A DNA stretch of 64,000 bases from Clostridia bacterium. GTDB taxonomy: Bacteria > Bacillota > Clostridia > Acetivibrionales > JAFADI01. Numbering within the stretch: the first letter of the stretch is position 1; each line of letters starts with the position of its first letter. Positions 21,575-31,048 of the stretch are shown here, in pieces. The position numbers were made by a program, and so were the translations under genes. The notes below the pieces were generated by a model, which was given only the letters and a program-made list of their open reading frames with translations, made no database searches and was not told the origin of the DNA. The stretch is from the NCBI GenBank assembly GCA_026417615.1, contig JAOACY010000013.1, positions 1 to 64,000 of the forward strand, read 5' to 3'.

Positions 21575-21646
21575 AAACCGTTTTCTTAGATAACCCGTTA
21601 GATTTAAACATGACAGCCAAAAGCACCGCTGTCCAATTAATGCACT

Positions 21647-22591
21647 TTACTTCTTTTCCATACTCTTTTCGAGTAATTGTATATTAGACATGGCAACCCT
21701 TCCCTTTATGTCTACCAAAGGCTGGTTCTTTTCCCTAACCACCTTTTCCAGCTCCATTACGGAAAAGTCAAGCTTGCTTGCGTTTTCCTGCTGCTCCTTG
21801 GGTATAGTGTTCTTGAGAATTGACCATGAAGATTTGAGGTTTCCAATATCTGAATCAGCTTGAACCCAGTTTGCTGTCATCGCATTAAGCATTGCATTTC
21901 TTGTATAGTGCCTTACCCGCTTGATTTCAGGAGAAGTACTGGTCCTGTAAAGCGAATAAAAGTCCGGGATATAGGCATAAAGATAACTTGCCGCCAGGAG
22001 TGTGTTTGTTTTGTTTTTACCTATTATAGTATTGGTTAGGCTGTTCAGACCTGTACTGAAGCTTTCCAAAAGCTGCCTGTTTGCACCTTGCTTCACAGCC
22101 ATGGGCATATATGAATTCCACTGGTAATGCAGACTGTTTACTAAAGGTGTGAGCATATCCATTGGATCCTGGGGCTGAGCCTGCTGCTTGGGCTGCTTTT
22201 GCTGCGTGTCCTGTTCAGCTTTCTCTTCTTTGCCTCCGTCGATGCTGCCTTCCTTATTTTTGCTTTCTCCTTCACCATCGGCAGATTCTTCATTTTTTTT
22301 CTTATTTGAGCTTTCTTGATTTTTATCTTGCTGTCCACCACCTTGGCCCTGCATGCCCTGAGGCTGCTTGCCGCCTTTTTCTTCTGCTCCTTCATCTACT
22401 GCAGCCGGACCATTTAGGGTCTTGAAAATGTTTTCTATGCTTGCTTCAATTGATTTTAGCTGCTCTGGCACCTTTTCTGACTGTTGCTCTGTCTGAACCT
22501 GCTGCTGCTGAAATTCCTGGTTTTGCCCTTTCTGACTGCATCCGCATATAATCAAGGTGAATATTGCGATTATAATAATAATATTCTTCAT
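21647..22591 (-). CDS. Putative lipoprotein with Q/K/E/G-rich low-complexity region
   Basis: MKNIIIIIAIFTLIICGCSQKG lipobox; EEKGGKQPQGMQGQGGGQQDKNQ... linker. Confidence 0.75.
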   Translation of the reverse strand: MKNIIIIIAIFTLIICGCSQKGQNQEFQQQQVQTEQQSEKVPEQLKSIEASIENIFKTLNGPAAVDEGAEEKGGKQPQGMQGQGGGQQDKNQESSNKKKNEESADGEGESKNKEGSIDGGKEEKAEQDTQQKQPKQQAQPQDPMDMLTPLVNSLHYQWNSYMPMAVKQGANRQLLESFSTGLNSLTNTIIGKNKTNTLLAASYLYAYIPDFYSLYRTSTSPEIKRVRHYTRNAMLNAMTANWVQADSDIGNLKSSWSILKNTIPKEQQENASKLDFSVMELEKVVREKNQPLVDIKGRVAMSNIQLLEKSMEKK

Positions 22592-22743
22592 AAAATCTGC
22601 ATTGCCCTCCAATTTAGTTATTCAAACAATATTAGTATTTCTTTAAGATTGTATATAATACCGAATATGAAGAAATTACATAAAGGATTTTAGAGATTTA
22701 CGTCAAATTTATTATGTAAATATCATTGGGAGGAAGTAAAAAG

Positions 22744-23049
22744 ATGGCGGTATTGGTCAACCTGTGGTCAGGGAGAAACGGGGAAATAAAGAGATTTTTG
22801 GAAAGATATTATCAGAAGCATATTAAAATGGATGAGGATGTCGGACAGTGGATTTATATTTATAATAAGCCCCTGGAGGCTATTGATATCATGACTGCCC
22901 TAATAGACAACAGCGACAAGTACAATATTTCTCTTTGCATACAGGTTGATAAGGGAGATATACATTCGGTGACTCCTGAAAACTGCAATGACATAATAAA
23001 AGCTCTTATGTATCTTTACTATGAAGAAAAGCCTGAGGTTACATACTAG
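22744..23049 (+). CDS. Hypothetical conserved-type protein, about 101 aa
   Basis: GGGAGGAAG RBS before ATG 22744; MAVLVNLWSGRNGEIKRFLERYY... Confidence 0.7.
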   Translation: MAVLVNLWSGRNGEIKRFLERYYQKHIKMDEDVGQWIYIYNKPLEAIDIMTALIDNSDKYNISLCIQVDKGDIHSVTPENCNDIIKALMYLYYEEKPEVTY

Positions 23050-23149
23050 TCATGAGATTCTGCAGATTTCTGTGAAAAGAGTTCAATTAAGCTTGAGTAT
23101 CAAGAGGTATTGGTGTCTGAAATCAATCAAATGATAATTTATAAATAAT

Positions 23150-23188
23150 CACGTCACTTATAAAAAATGTGGCGTTTTTCTTTATGCA
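23150..23188 (+). terminator. Putative terminator upstream of cobT
   Basis: ACGTCAC-loop-GTGGCGT followed by TTTTTCTTT. Confidence 0.6.
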
Positions 23189-23285
23189 TAAAATACTTCA
23201 AAAAATTACAAATAACTGCATACCTGTTTTTTCAGATTGAGGTATAATTAAATAAAAATAATCATTATGATTTGCGGAGGATTAT

Positions 23286-24344
23286 ATGTTATTGCAGCAA
23301 GCATTGGATTCTATCGGAGACCTTCATAAAGACTTGATGGACAAAGCCCAGGCAAGGCTGGACAACCTGACAAAGCCAATCGGCAGCTTGGGAAGGCTTG
23401 AAGAAATTGTAAAACAGCTGGTTGGAATTACAGGTGATTTGAACCCTGTTGTTGATAAAAAAACGGTAATAATCATGTGCGCGGACAATGGAGTTGTAGA
23501 AGAAGGGGTAACACAGACAACCAAGGATGTTACAGCTACTGTTACAAGGAATTTCACAAAAGGCTTTACAGGGATAAATGTACTTTCCAGGCATGCCAAT
23601 TCAGATATTCTGATTGTTGATATCGGTGTTGATGCTGATTTGGGTTGTGAAGGGATAATGGATTGCAAAGTGAGAAGGGGTACATGGAATATTGCAAAGG
23701 GGCCTGCCATGACAAGGGAGGAAGCAATAAAATGCATTGAAACAGGCATAAATATTGTTGGTGATCTTAAAAAGCAGGGTATTAATATGCTTGGGACAGG
23801 CGAAATGGGAATAGGAAACACAACAACCAGCAGCGCTATTGCAATTGTTCTGACGGACAGCCCTGTCGAGGAGATGGTTGGCAGAGGCGCAGGATTAACG
23901 TCTGAGGGGCTGCAAAGAAAAATAAGTGTGGTAAGAAAAGCAATCGAAGTAAATAAACCGGACAAAAATGACCCTATAGATGTGCTGGCGAAATTGGGCG
24001 GCTTTGATATTGCAGGGTTGGTTGGCTGTTATCTGGGCGCCGCGGCTTACAGGCTGCCTATTCTAATAGATGGCTTTATATCGGCAGCGGCAGCTTTGAT
24101 TGCTGTTAATATAAAGCGTGAGGCAAAGAATTACATTTTTCCTTCTCATGGTTCTGCAGAACCAGGTACAGGCGCTATAATGAAGGCTCTTGGCCTCCAG
24201 CCCATGTTGAATCTTGGAATGCGTCTGGGAGAAGGGACGGGGGCAGCCCTTGCCTTCCATATCATAGATGCGGCTGTTGCTGCATACCGGGAAATGGGAA
24301 CCTTCCAGGATGCTCAAGTGGAGAAGTACATACCGCTAAAATAA
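23286..24344 (+). CDS. cobT: Nicotinate-nucleotide--dimethylbenzimidazole phosphoribosyltransferase
   Basis: LTKPIGSLGRLEEIVKQLVGI, IIMCADNGVVEEGVTQTTKDVTATVTRNF, GEMGIGNTTTSSAI, DGFISAAAALIAVNI. Confidence 0.96.
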   Translation: MLLQQALDSIGDLHKDLMDKAQARLDNLTKPIGSLGRLEEIVKQLVGITGDLNPVVDKKTVIIMCADNGVVEEGVTQTTKDVTATVTRNFTKGFTGINVLSRHANSDILIVDIGVDADLGCEGIMDCKVRRGTWNIAKGPAMTREEAIKCIETGINIVGDLKKQGINMLGTGEMGIGNTTTSSAIAIVLTDSPVEEMVGRGAGLTSEGLQRKISVVRKAIEVNKPDKNDPIDVLAKLGGFDIAGLVGCYLGAAAYRLPILIDGFISAAAALIAVNIKREAKNYIFPSHGSAEPGTGAIMKALGLQPMLNLGMRLGEGTGAALAFHIIDAAVAAYREMGTFQDAQVEKYIPLK

Positions 24345-24360
24345 TAGGAGGAGTTATCAT

Positions 24361-26175
24361 ATGGCTTATAATGTTAGAATGTTCGCAAATCGGACAGTAA
24401 AGGAATATAAAGTTGAAGAGGGAACCAATCTTCTAAGTTTTTTAAGAAAACAGAAGGCGGATGTCAGCGCTCCTTGCGGAGGAAAGGGAACCTGCGGGAA
24501 ATGCAGGGTGAAAGTGGAAGGGATAAAAGCCGAACCATCAGAGAAGGAAAGCAAGCTTTTGGGGGAAAAATGGCTTTCTAGAGGCTACAGGCTCGCCTGC
24601 TGCAATAAAATCGAATCAAACCTTGATGTTTACATAGATGACATGGAAGGAAAGGCTAGTATTGTTACTCAAGCAAAAGAGAGGGAAGTCAAGCTTGAAC
24701 CTATAGTTGCAAAAAAGTATGTTGAGCTTGCGGTTCCTGATATAGGCGATCAGAAATCGGATTTTGAGAGAATTATGGATACTGACAGTTATAAATCTGT
24801 AGTTTCTGCAGATTTCCTGAGAGGATTGCCGGAAACCCTTAGAAAAAGTGACTTTAAAGTGACATGCGTTGATATAGATAAAAAAATTATTGCTGTTGAG
24901 GCCGGGAATACAGTAAATGTTTCCTATGGGCTTGCAGTTGATATCGGAACAACAACAATTGCGGCATACCTGATTGATATGAATTCCGGAAAACGGGCGG
25001 GAGTGTATTCTGTTCTAAATCCTCAGAGACAATTTGGAGCGGATGTGATATCGAGAATAAATTATACTATGGAAAGCAAAAACGGCCTGGGAGAATTGCA
25101 CAAGTCAATTGCAGATTGCATTAACAAAATAGTAAGGTATTTTACAAGCAGCCTTGGCATCAAACGCAGCAGCATATATGCCGTAACCTTTGCGGGAAAC
25201 ACTACCATGATGCACTTTCTGATGAAGGTTTCCGCAAAAAATATTTCTGTGTCACCATTTATTCCGGTAACCACAAGACTCCATAAATTTAAGGCGTCCG
25301 AGCTTGGAATCAGAATTAATCCCAATGGCTTTGCCTTTGTGCTGCCTGGCGTTTCGGCCTATATCGGAGCTGATACTGTAGCGGCCGTGCTTTCTAGCGG
25401 CATGTATAAAAGTGAAAAGATAACTCTTTTGATAGATCTCGGCACCAACGGTGAAATTGTACTTGGCAGCAGCAAATGGATGTTCGCGTGTTCTGCTGCA
25501 GCAGGTCCGGCATTTGAAGGGGCAAATATAAGAAACGGAATGGGCGGTGTTGAGGGAGCTATTGACAAAATCAGCTTCAGCCCGGAAATCAAGTTCAGTA
25601 CAATAGGGGGGAAAAAGGCCAGAGGCATATGCGGCTCGGGTGTGGTGGACGCTATTGCAGGTCTGATTTCAGAAGGCATTATTGATGAAACAGGAAGGCT
25701 GCTTCCGGAAGATGAAGCTGCGACACCCAGAGAGGATCTGAAAAAAAGAATAACAACAATTGATGGCATGACTGCCTTTGTTCTTTCGGGATTGAAGAAG
25801 GGAGAGGCTGACATTGCCATTACCCAGAAGGATGTGCGCGAGCTTCAGAATGCCAAGGCAGCCATAGCAGCCGGCATAAGAATTCTTGTTTCAAAGGCGG
25901 GAATAAGGATGGAGGATATTGACAGGGTGTACCTGGCCGGTGGCTTTGGAAGCTATATCAATATTGACAGCGCCCTAAGAATAGGCCTGATACCCATAGA
26001 ACTGAAGGAGAAGATAGAAGCCATTGGTAACGCCGCCGGATCAGGAGCGGTTGAAGGTCTGATATCCGCAAGACTTCTTAAAAAGACGGAAGAGATAAAG
26101 GATAGGATAAAGTATGTAGAGCTCTCCGGTGAACCGGCATTTATGAATGAGTATGTTGAATGCATGATGTTTTAG
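24361..26175 (+). CDS. 2Fe-2S ferredoxin + ASKHA domain protein (RACo-like corrinoid reductive activator, DUF4445)
   Basis: CGGKGTCGKCRVKV...RLACCNKI cluster motif; GLAVDIGTTTIAAYLID, FAGNTTMMHFL, LLIDLGTNGEIVLG, RGICGSGVVDAIAGLI, VYLAGGFGSYI. Confidence 0.92.
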   Translation: MAYNVRMFANRTVKEYKVEEGTNLLSFLRKQKADVSAPCGGKGTCGKCRVKVEGIKAEPSEKESKLLGEKWLSRGYRLACCNKIESNLDVYIDDMEGKASIVTQAKEREVKLEPIVAKKYVELAVPDIGDQKSDFERIMDTDSYKSVVSADFLRGLPETLRKSDFKVTCVDIDKKIIAVEAGNTVNVSYGLAVDIGTTTIAAYLIDMNSGKRAGVYSVLNPQRQFGADVISRINYTMESKNGLGELHKSIADCINKIVRYFTSSLGIKRSSIYAVTFAGNTTMMHFLMKVSAKNISVSPFIPVTTRLHKFKASELGIRINPNGFAFVLPGVSAYIGADTVAAVLSSGMYKSEKITLLIDLGTNGEIVLGSSKWMFACSAAAGPAFEGANIRNGMGGVEGAIDKISFSPEIKFSTIGGKKARGICGSGVVDAIAGLISEGIIDETGRLLPEDEAATPREDLKKRITTIDGMTAFVLSGLKKGEADIAITQKDVRELQNAKAAIAAGIRILVSKAGIRMEDIDRVYLAGGFGSYINIDSALRIGLIPIELKEKIEAIGNAAGSGAVEGLISARLLKKTEEIKDRIKYVELSGEPAFMNEYVECMMF

Positions 26176-26252
26176 GCATAAAAAAAGGACTTTTTTAATT
26201 TTTGGAGAATATTCATATTAATTATCATAATAGTGTTCATGGAGGAATAAGT

Positions 26253-26792
26253 TTGGAGAGTATAAATCATAATTCCAAAAAATGCAGCTTTTGCGGCGAA
26301 GATATACGCTATGACGCAAAACGCTGTCCATACTGCGGCAGCCTTACAAGCTTAAGTCCCGAAACTGAAGCTTTACGGACTGTATACGAAATAAATGCGG
26401 ATGCATCAGCTGTTTTAAATGAAGCGGCAGATGAGGTGATAAATTCGGCTGGAGAGGATTTGGAAGACAATCCCTACAAACGCCGGGAGCCAAACTTCGT
26501 AATGGTTGGCAACCCGTACGATTATACACAAGAACAACAGATAGCTCCAAAACATAAGGCGAAGGCGTTGAGCAACGGGAAAAAGGTTTTCCTTACTGCG
26601 CTCAGCACAATAATTCCCGGATTCGGACAGCTGGCGGGCTTGATTGCAGCAATTGTTTTCCTGAATTCGGATGAGGATGAGGACAGAAAGTCCTTTGGGC
26701 AAGCGCTAATGGTTTCTTCGCTTATTGTTTTTGCAATAAACCTGTTTGTTTTTTTAGCTGCAGCTCTGATTTTTGCATCAGTTCCAAGATGA
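26253..26792 (+). CDS. Zinc-ribbon membrane protein
   Basis: CSFCGEDIRYDAKRCPYCGSL zinc ribbon; two C-terminal TM segments; GGAGG RBS before TTG 26253. Confidence 0.75.
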   Translation: MESINHNSKKCSFCGEDIRYDAKRCPYCGSLTSLSPETEALRTVYEINADASAVLNEAADEVINSAGEDLEDNPYKRREPNFVMVGNPYDYTQEQQIAPKHKAKALSNGKKVFLTALSTIIPGFGQLAGLIAAIVFLNSDEDEDRKSFGQALMVSSLIVFAINLFVFLAAALIFASVPR

Positions 26793-26828
26793 AAGCAAAT
26801 GTATAATTTTAACATTTATTAAAGACTA

Positions 26829-27425
26829 ATGTGGAATGAATTTATATTTAACGATAAAAGCCTCATAAGAAAAGCGGCTCTAAAAAAGAGAAGCAGATTG
26901 GTTGAAGAAGAAGCAATTCAAAAAAGCGGGATAATAACATCAAAGCTATTAGCCTTACAGGAGTTTAACCGCTCTGATGTTATTATGTGCTACATGGATT
27001 TTAGAAATGAGGTCAGAACAGGAGATTTCAATTTCCAGTGCATCAAATGCGGAAAGCGGCTTGCTTTGCCGAAGATAATCCGGCATGACGGAAAATTCGG
27101 AGCTATGGTGGCCGTTGATGTGACAGACTGCGCTGATGATTTTGAGGTTTGCGCATTCGGGATTCTTGAGCCCAGAAAAGGCAGCGGAAAGGTCATAATG
27201 CCTTCAGAAATAGACATGGTTATAGTTCCGGGCGTAGCCTTTGATGTCTCAAGGTTCAGAATGGGCTACGGAGGAGGCTTCTATGACAGCTTTCTAAAAC
27301 AGGTCAGAGCTGATTGCGTGAAGGTGGGAATAGCTTTTGAGCTTCAGATTTTAGAAGAACTACCTGTTGAGCCCCATGATATCAGGCTTGACATGATTGT
27401 TACGGAGAGCAGAATAATAATTTGA
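26829..27425 (+). CDS. 5-formyltetrahydrofolate cyclo-ligase
   Basis: C-terminal IVPGVAFDVSRFRMGYGGGFYDSFL...VGIAFELQILEELPVEPHDIRLDMIVTE. Confidence 0.94.
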   Translation: MWNEFIFNDKSLIRKAALKKRSRLVEEEAIQKSGIITSKLLALQEFNRSDVIMCYMDFRNEVRTGDFNFQCIKCGKRLALPKIIRHDGKFGAMVAVDVTDCADDFEVCAFGILEPRKGSGKVIMPSEIDMVIVPGVAFDVSRFRMGYGGGFYDSFLKQVRADCVKVGIAFELQILEELPVEPHDIRLDMIVTESRIII

Positions 27426-27437
27426 GAGGACAATAGT

Positions 27438-28397
27438 GTGAAAAATAAAATAACAGTAACCGGTGCCAATAAATTGTTCTTTGTTTTTGTGATCCTGTTT
27501 GTACTATTTCAGATTATATTGATTTTTTTAAGTGCAATATATGGCCAAGACATATTTGAGAAAAGGATATACGAAATTCTGCTCGTCAACCAGTATATAC
27601 TGATTTTGATTCCTGTGCTGCTATATGTAATTATAAACAAGCTTGATTTCAAGGAAGTTTTCAGGTTGAACCGGCTGAAAATTGTTCCCGCCGTTCTCAT
27701 TGCCTTTAGTTCAGTATTTGCATATTTTGCAGCATCATTTATTAATACTCTGGTTGTCTATTTGCTTCAATTTATAGGCAATATTCCGTCACAGCCAATT
27801 CCTGCACCTCAAAACTTGTATGAGCTGGCAATAGGTATCCTGGTTGTGGCCGTGTCTCCTGCCATATGCGAGGAAGCCCTTCACAGAGGAATAATGCTCA
27901 GTGCTTATGAAAAAAGAGGTACAAAGAAGGCGATAGTAATTACTTCTATCATATTCGGTTTCTTCCACTTTGATATAACCAACCTGCTTGGGCCTATATT
28001 TCTTGGCATGCTTATTGGATACTATGTAGTAAGGACTAATTCAATATATGCAGGCATGCTTGCTCACTTCCTGAATAACGCCATTGCTGAGGTGCTCCAG
28101 TTTTTCTTCAGAAATGAGGTGTCTGCCGGGAGAAATATCACTGTTAAGCTGTCTGAGCTGGGTGAGCTTGCTGTATGGGGAGCTATGGGAATGCTTGCCC
28201 TTTACTTCCTTTTAAAAGCATTCCGGCGTGTTACTGAGGACAGCAGCATTATTAAGCCATCTCTTACAGGTGTCAAAAATGATTTTGCATCCATTTTCAC
28301 ACACTGGCCTATTATTTCTGCCCTTGCAATATATTTATTGCTTTTGGCCTTATCACTCCTTGCAATGATTATTGACAAAAATAACCTGCTAAAATAG
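27438..28397 (+). CDS. CPBP family intramembrane metalloprotease
   Basis: VSPAICEEALHRGIMLSAYEKRGTKKAIVITSIIFGFFHFD, GMLAHFLNNAIAEVL. Confidence 0.92.
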   Translation: MKNKITVTGANKLFFVFVILFVLFQIILIFLSAIYGQDIFEKRIYEILLVNQYILILIPVLLYVIINKLDFKEVFRLNRLKIVPAVLIAFSSVFAYFAASFINTLVVYLLQFIGNIPSQPIPAPQNLYELAIGILVVAVSPAICEEALHRGIMLSAYEKRGTKKAIVITSIIFGFFHFDITNLLGPIFLGMLIGYYVVRTNSIYAGMLAHFLNNAIAEVLQFFFRNEVSAGRNITVKLSELGELAVWGAMGMLALYFLLKAFRRVTEDSSIIKPSLTGVKNDFASIFTHWPIISALAIYLLLLALSLLAMIIDKNNLLK

Positions 28398-28518
28398 CTA
28401 AAAATTGTTCAAGCATTGATGCCTTTGTCCTAAATTTCGACATTTCTGCTTTTGTATTTCTATATCATTTTGTTTTTGTATATAATATAAATATAAATCC
28501 TTTTGCGGGGTGAAAGCC

Positions 28519-29181
28519 TTGGATTTCAATTTCGATCTGAACCTTATCAATTCCCGTAAAATTCTTCCGACTCCTCAATTGAAGCAGGCTTTGGAAATCC
28601 TCAAGATGACCTCCCAGGAGCTATTTGAGTATGTTGAAGAGGAGCTGGAGAAAAATCCTTTTCTGGAAGTTCTGGACAGAATGAATACCGATACGGAGGG
28701 TGAGGAACTGAAAAATTTTGAAAAAATTGAATTGGATGAAAATGTCGACAACGGTAACAGATTGAAGTACATTATTCCTGATATAATTGTGCAAGAAAGC
28801 ATGGGAAAGTTCAAGGTGCTGGTCAATGACGATTCAATACCTCTTATTGGAATAAACGAGAAATATAAAGGAATAAATACATTTAACCTTGGCGGCGAAG
28901 CAAAAAAGCTTATGCAGGGAAAGCTTGACAGAGCAGTGTGGCTGATTGAATGCATGCACCAAAGAAGGAAAACCCTAAAAAAGGTAGCCAGGGCTATTGT
29001 TTCAAGGCAGATGGGTTTTTTTAAAAATGGAAAAAGCTATATCGAACCCATAACCATGAAGGAAATAGCCCAAGATACAGGGATGCATGAATCTACGGTT
29101 TGCAGGACTGTGAGCGGAAAGCATCTTCAATGCTCCTGGGGAATTATTGAAATGCGTGGTTTTTTCAAATATATGGAATGA
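28519..29181 (+). CDS. Truncated sigma-54-like protein (region I + partial core-binding domain + HTH; no RpoN box)
   Basis: TPQLKQALEILKMTSQELFEYVEEELEKNPFLEVL; YIIPDIIVQESMGKFKVLVNDDSIPL; AVWLIECMHQRRKTLKKVARAIVSRQMGFF; ITMKEIAQDTGMHESTVCRTVSGKHL; stops where full-length proteins continue. Confidence 0.85.
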   Translation: MDFNFDLNLINSRKILPTPQLKQALEILKMTSQELFEYVEEELEKNPFLEVLDRMNTDTEGEELKNFEKIELDENVDNGNRLKYIIPDIIVQESMGKFKVLVNDDSIPLIGINEKYKGINTFNLGGEAKKLMQGKLDRAVWLIECMHQRRKTLKKVARAIVSRQMGFFKNGKSYIEPITMKEIAQDTGMHESTVCRTVSGKHLQCSWGIIEMRGFFKYME

Positions 29182-29184
29182 GTG

Positions 29185-30414
29185 CTATCTTCCCTTTATA
29201 AAATATTCCATGAGGTTGTAGCCTTGTTCAATGAACACTCCTGTGCTTTTTGCCTGAAATTCATCGTAACCCTGTACACCCGACACTCTTTCAAAATTCT
29301 TCCTGTAAATTATATAGGGAACCGGGTCCGATGTATGTGTCCTCAAAGACAGCGGAGTAGGATGATCGGGAAGGATGAGCACTTTGTAATCATCATATTT
29401 TTCAATGCCCTTAAGGATGGTGCCTACCACCTGGTCATCAATCAGCTCTATAGATTTAACCTTGTTTTCGATCTCAAATCGATGCCCGCATTCGTCGGGA
29501 GCTTCAATATGCACATAGACGAAGTCCTGGCCTTCTTCCAGCTCTTTTAGTGCAGCCTTCGCCTTGCCTATGAAGTTTGTGTGAATATTTCCGGTAGCAC
29601 CTTCAACATCTATGGATTTAAGCCCTGAACACAGTCCGATGCCTTTTATAAGATCTACCGCAGAAATAACCGAACCCTTAATGCCGAATTTTTCATAGAA
29701 GCTGGGTATTGACGGTTTTTTCCCTTCACCCCAAAGCCATATGGAATTGGCTGGCTTCAAGCCTCTCTCGATTCTTGCCTTGTTTACCGGATGGTCCTTT
29801 AAAAAGCTGTGGCTTTTGACCATCATTTCAATGAGGGCAGCACTATGCTCTCCCTGGGGAAGATACTGAGATATTTTCCTTTCGAGTATGTCATGCGGGG
29901 GAGTGAGCTTGAAGCCTTGAGGGCCGTAAACCCAAACCATGCAGTGCCTGTAGCTGATTCCCGGGTAAAAGCTTATGGTTTCATTCTTAAAATATTTATT
30001 TACTTCACGTATCAGCTGGCCGGCTTCCTCGGAAGATATTTCATCAGAGCTGTAGTCGAGCATGGTTTTTTGGGAGTAATCCTCTTCATCCGACAATGTC
30101 ACAAGATTGCACCTGAAGGTGACATCAGTGTCTGACAATTCTATTCCCATGCTTACCGCTTCAAGAGGTGACCGGCCGGTATAGTAAATTTCCGGGTTGT
30201 AGCCCATGACTGACAGGTTTGCCGCATCACTGCCCGGAGGAATGCCGTCAGGAATAGTCTTTACCAGGCCGATTTCACCATGCTTGGCAAGAAAATCCAT
30301 ATTGGGCTTTTTGGCATACTGCAGCGGAGTCTTATTATCCAACTGCTCAAGGGGGTAGTCAGCCATTCCGTCTCCTAGTATGACTATATATTTCATTTCA
30401 TTCATCCTTTGCAT
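29185..30414 (-). CDS. Cofactor-independent phosphoglycerate mutase, ApgM type
   Basis: KYIVILGDGMADYPLEQLDNKTPLQYAKKPNMDFLAKHGEIGLVKTIPDGIPPGSDAANLSVMGYNP; YVHIEAPDECGH; LILPDHPTPLSLRTHTSDPVP. Confidence 0.93.
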   Translation of the reverse strand: MQRMNEMKYIVILGDGMADYPLEQLDNKTPLQYAKKPNMDFLAKHGEIGLVKTIPDGIPPGSDAANLSVMGYNPEIYYTGRSPLEAVSMGIELSDTDVTFRCNLVTLSDEEDYSQKTMLDYSSDEISSEEAGQLIREVNKYFKNETISFYPGISYRHCMVWVYGPQGFKLTPPHDILERKISQYLPQGEHSAALIEMMVKSHSFLKDHPVNKARIERGLKPANSIWLWGEGKKPSIPSFYEKFGIKGSVISAVDLIKGIGLCSGLKSIDVEGATGNIHTNFIGKAKAALKELEEGQDFVYVHIEAPDECGHRFEIENKVKSIELIDDQVVGTILKGIEKYDDYKVLILPDHPTPLSLRTHTSDPVPYIIYRKNFERVSGVQGYDEFQAKSTGVFIEQGYNLMEYFIKGR

Positions 30415-30595
30415 TTTTTATAGTATATTATACCAGACAGCAGCAATTTTATCATCTATTGTTTGCATCATAAGATACAATAAATTATAATCATAATATA
30501 TTAAATGCAACATATGAATATGAAATGGTTTGAATTCAACAAAGCTGAATTCATTTGCAAACTAAGCGGCATAAAATAATAAGGTGGGTGGGTCC

Positions 30596-31048
30596 ATGCA
30601 GGACAATAATATAAATTTCAGAGAGCAGTTGAAAGAGCGCGGGTATAAGCTGACTTCACAAAGGCAGGCAGTGCTGGATGTTTTACTGGATCACGAAGGG
30701 CAGCATCTGAGCACGGAGGAAATATATGAGCTTGTAAAGCGCAAAAATCCGGATATAGGGCTTGCGACGGTATACAGGACATTATTGCTCATGGACAGTA
30801 TGGAGCTGGTTTATAAGCTTGACTTTGATGACGGCTTAAGCAGGTATGAAATAAACAAGCATACAGAGGATCACCGCCACCATCATCTGATTTGCACTCA
30901 ATGCGGGTGCGTTGCAGAGGTAGAGGAAGATTTGCTGGAATCTCTTGAGGAACAAATACTGAGGAAGAATAAGTTTGTGGTAAAAGATCACAGGGTAAAG
31001 TTCTACGGCTTATGTGAAAAGTGCTTCAATAAGCTGAAGCAGCTTTAA
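30596..31048 (+). CDS. Fur family transcriptional regulator
   Basis: LKERGYKLTSQRQAVLDVLLDHEGQHLSTEEIYELVKRKNPDIGLATVYRTLLLM; HRHHHLICTQCGCVAEVEE. Confidence 0.94.
   Translation: MQDNNINFREQLKERGYKLTSQRQAVLDVLLDHEGQHLSTEEIYELVKRKNPDIGLATVYRTLLLMDSMELVYKLDFDDGLSRYEINKHTEDHRHHHLICTQCGCVAEVEEDLLESLEEQILRKNKFVVKDHRVKFYGLCEKCFNKLKQL

Noticed and set aside
22141-22430. Low-complexity stretch as a tandem DNA repeat or CRISPR
   Set aside because: It is the coding sequence of a Q/K/E/G-rich lipoprotein linker without regular repeat spacing; no CRISPR array seen anywhere in the window
23260-23272. AATCATTATGATT palindrome as a Fur box upstream of cobT
   Set aside because: Short, AT-rich palindrome near the RBS; too weak to support as a regulatory site
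23050-23286. Possible cobalamin riboswitch upstream of cobT
   Set aside because: No B12-box-like sequence found; only a short terminator hairpin and AT-rich sequence
23324-23965. 213-aa minus-strand ORF inside cobT
   Set aside because: Ser/Ile/Pro-rich shadow translation of a conserved gene, no RBS or motif support
29182-29550. Plus-strand ORF following the mini sigma-54, as a possible continuation of rpoN
   Set aside because: Lies antisense within apgM and contains no RpoN-box-like sequence
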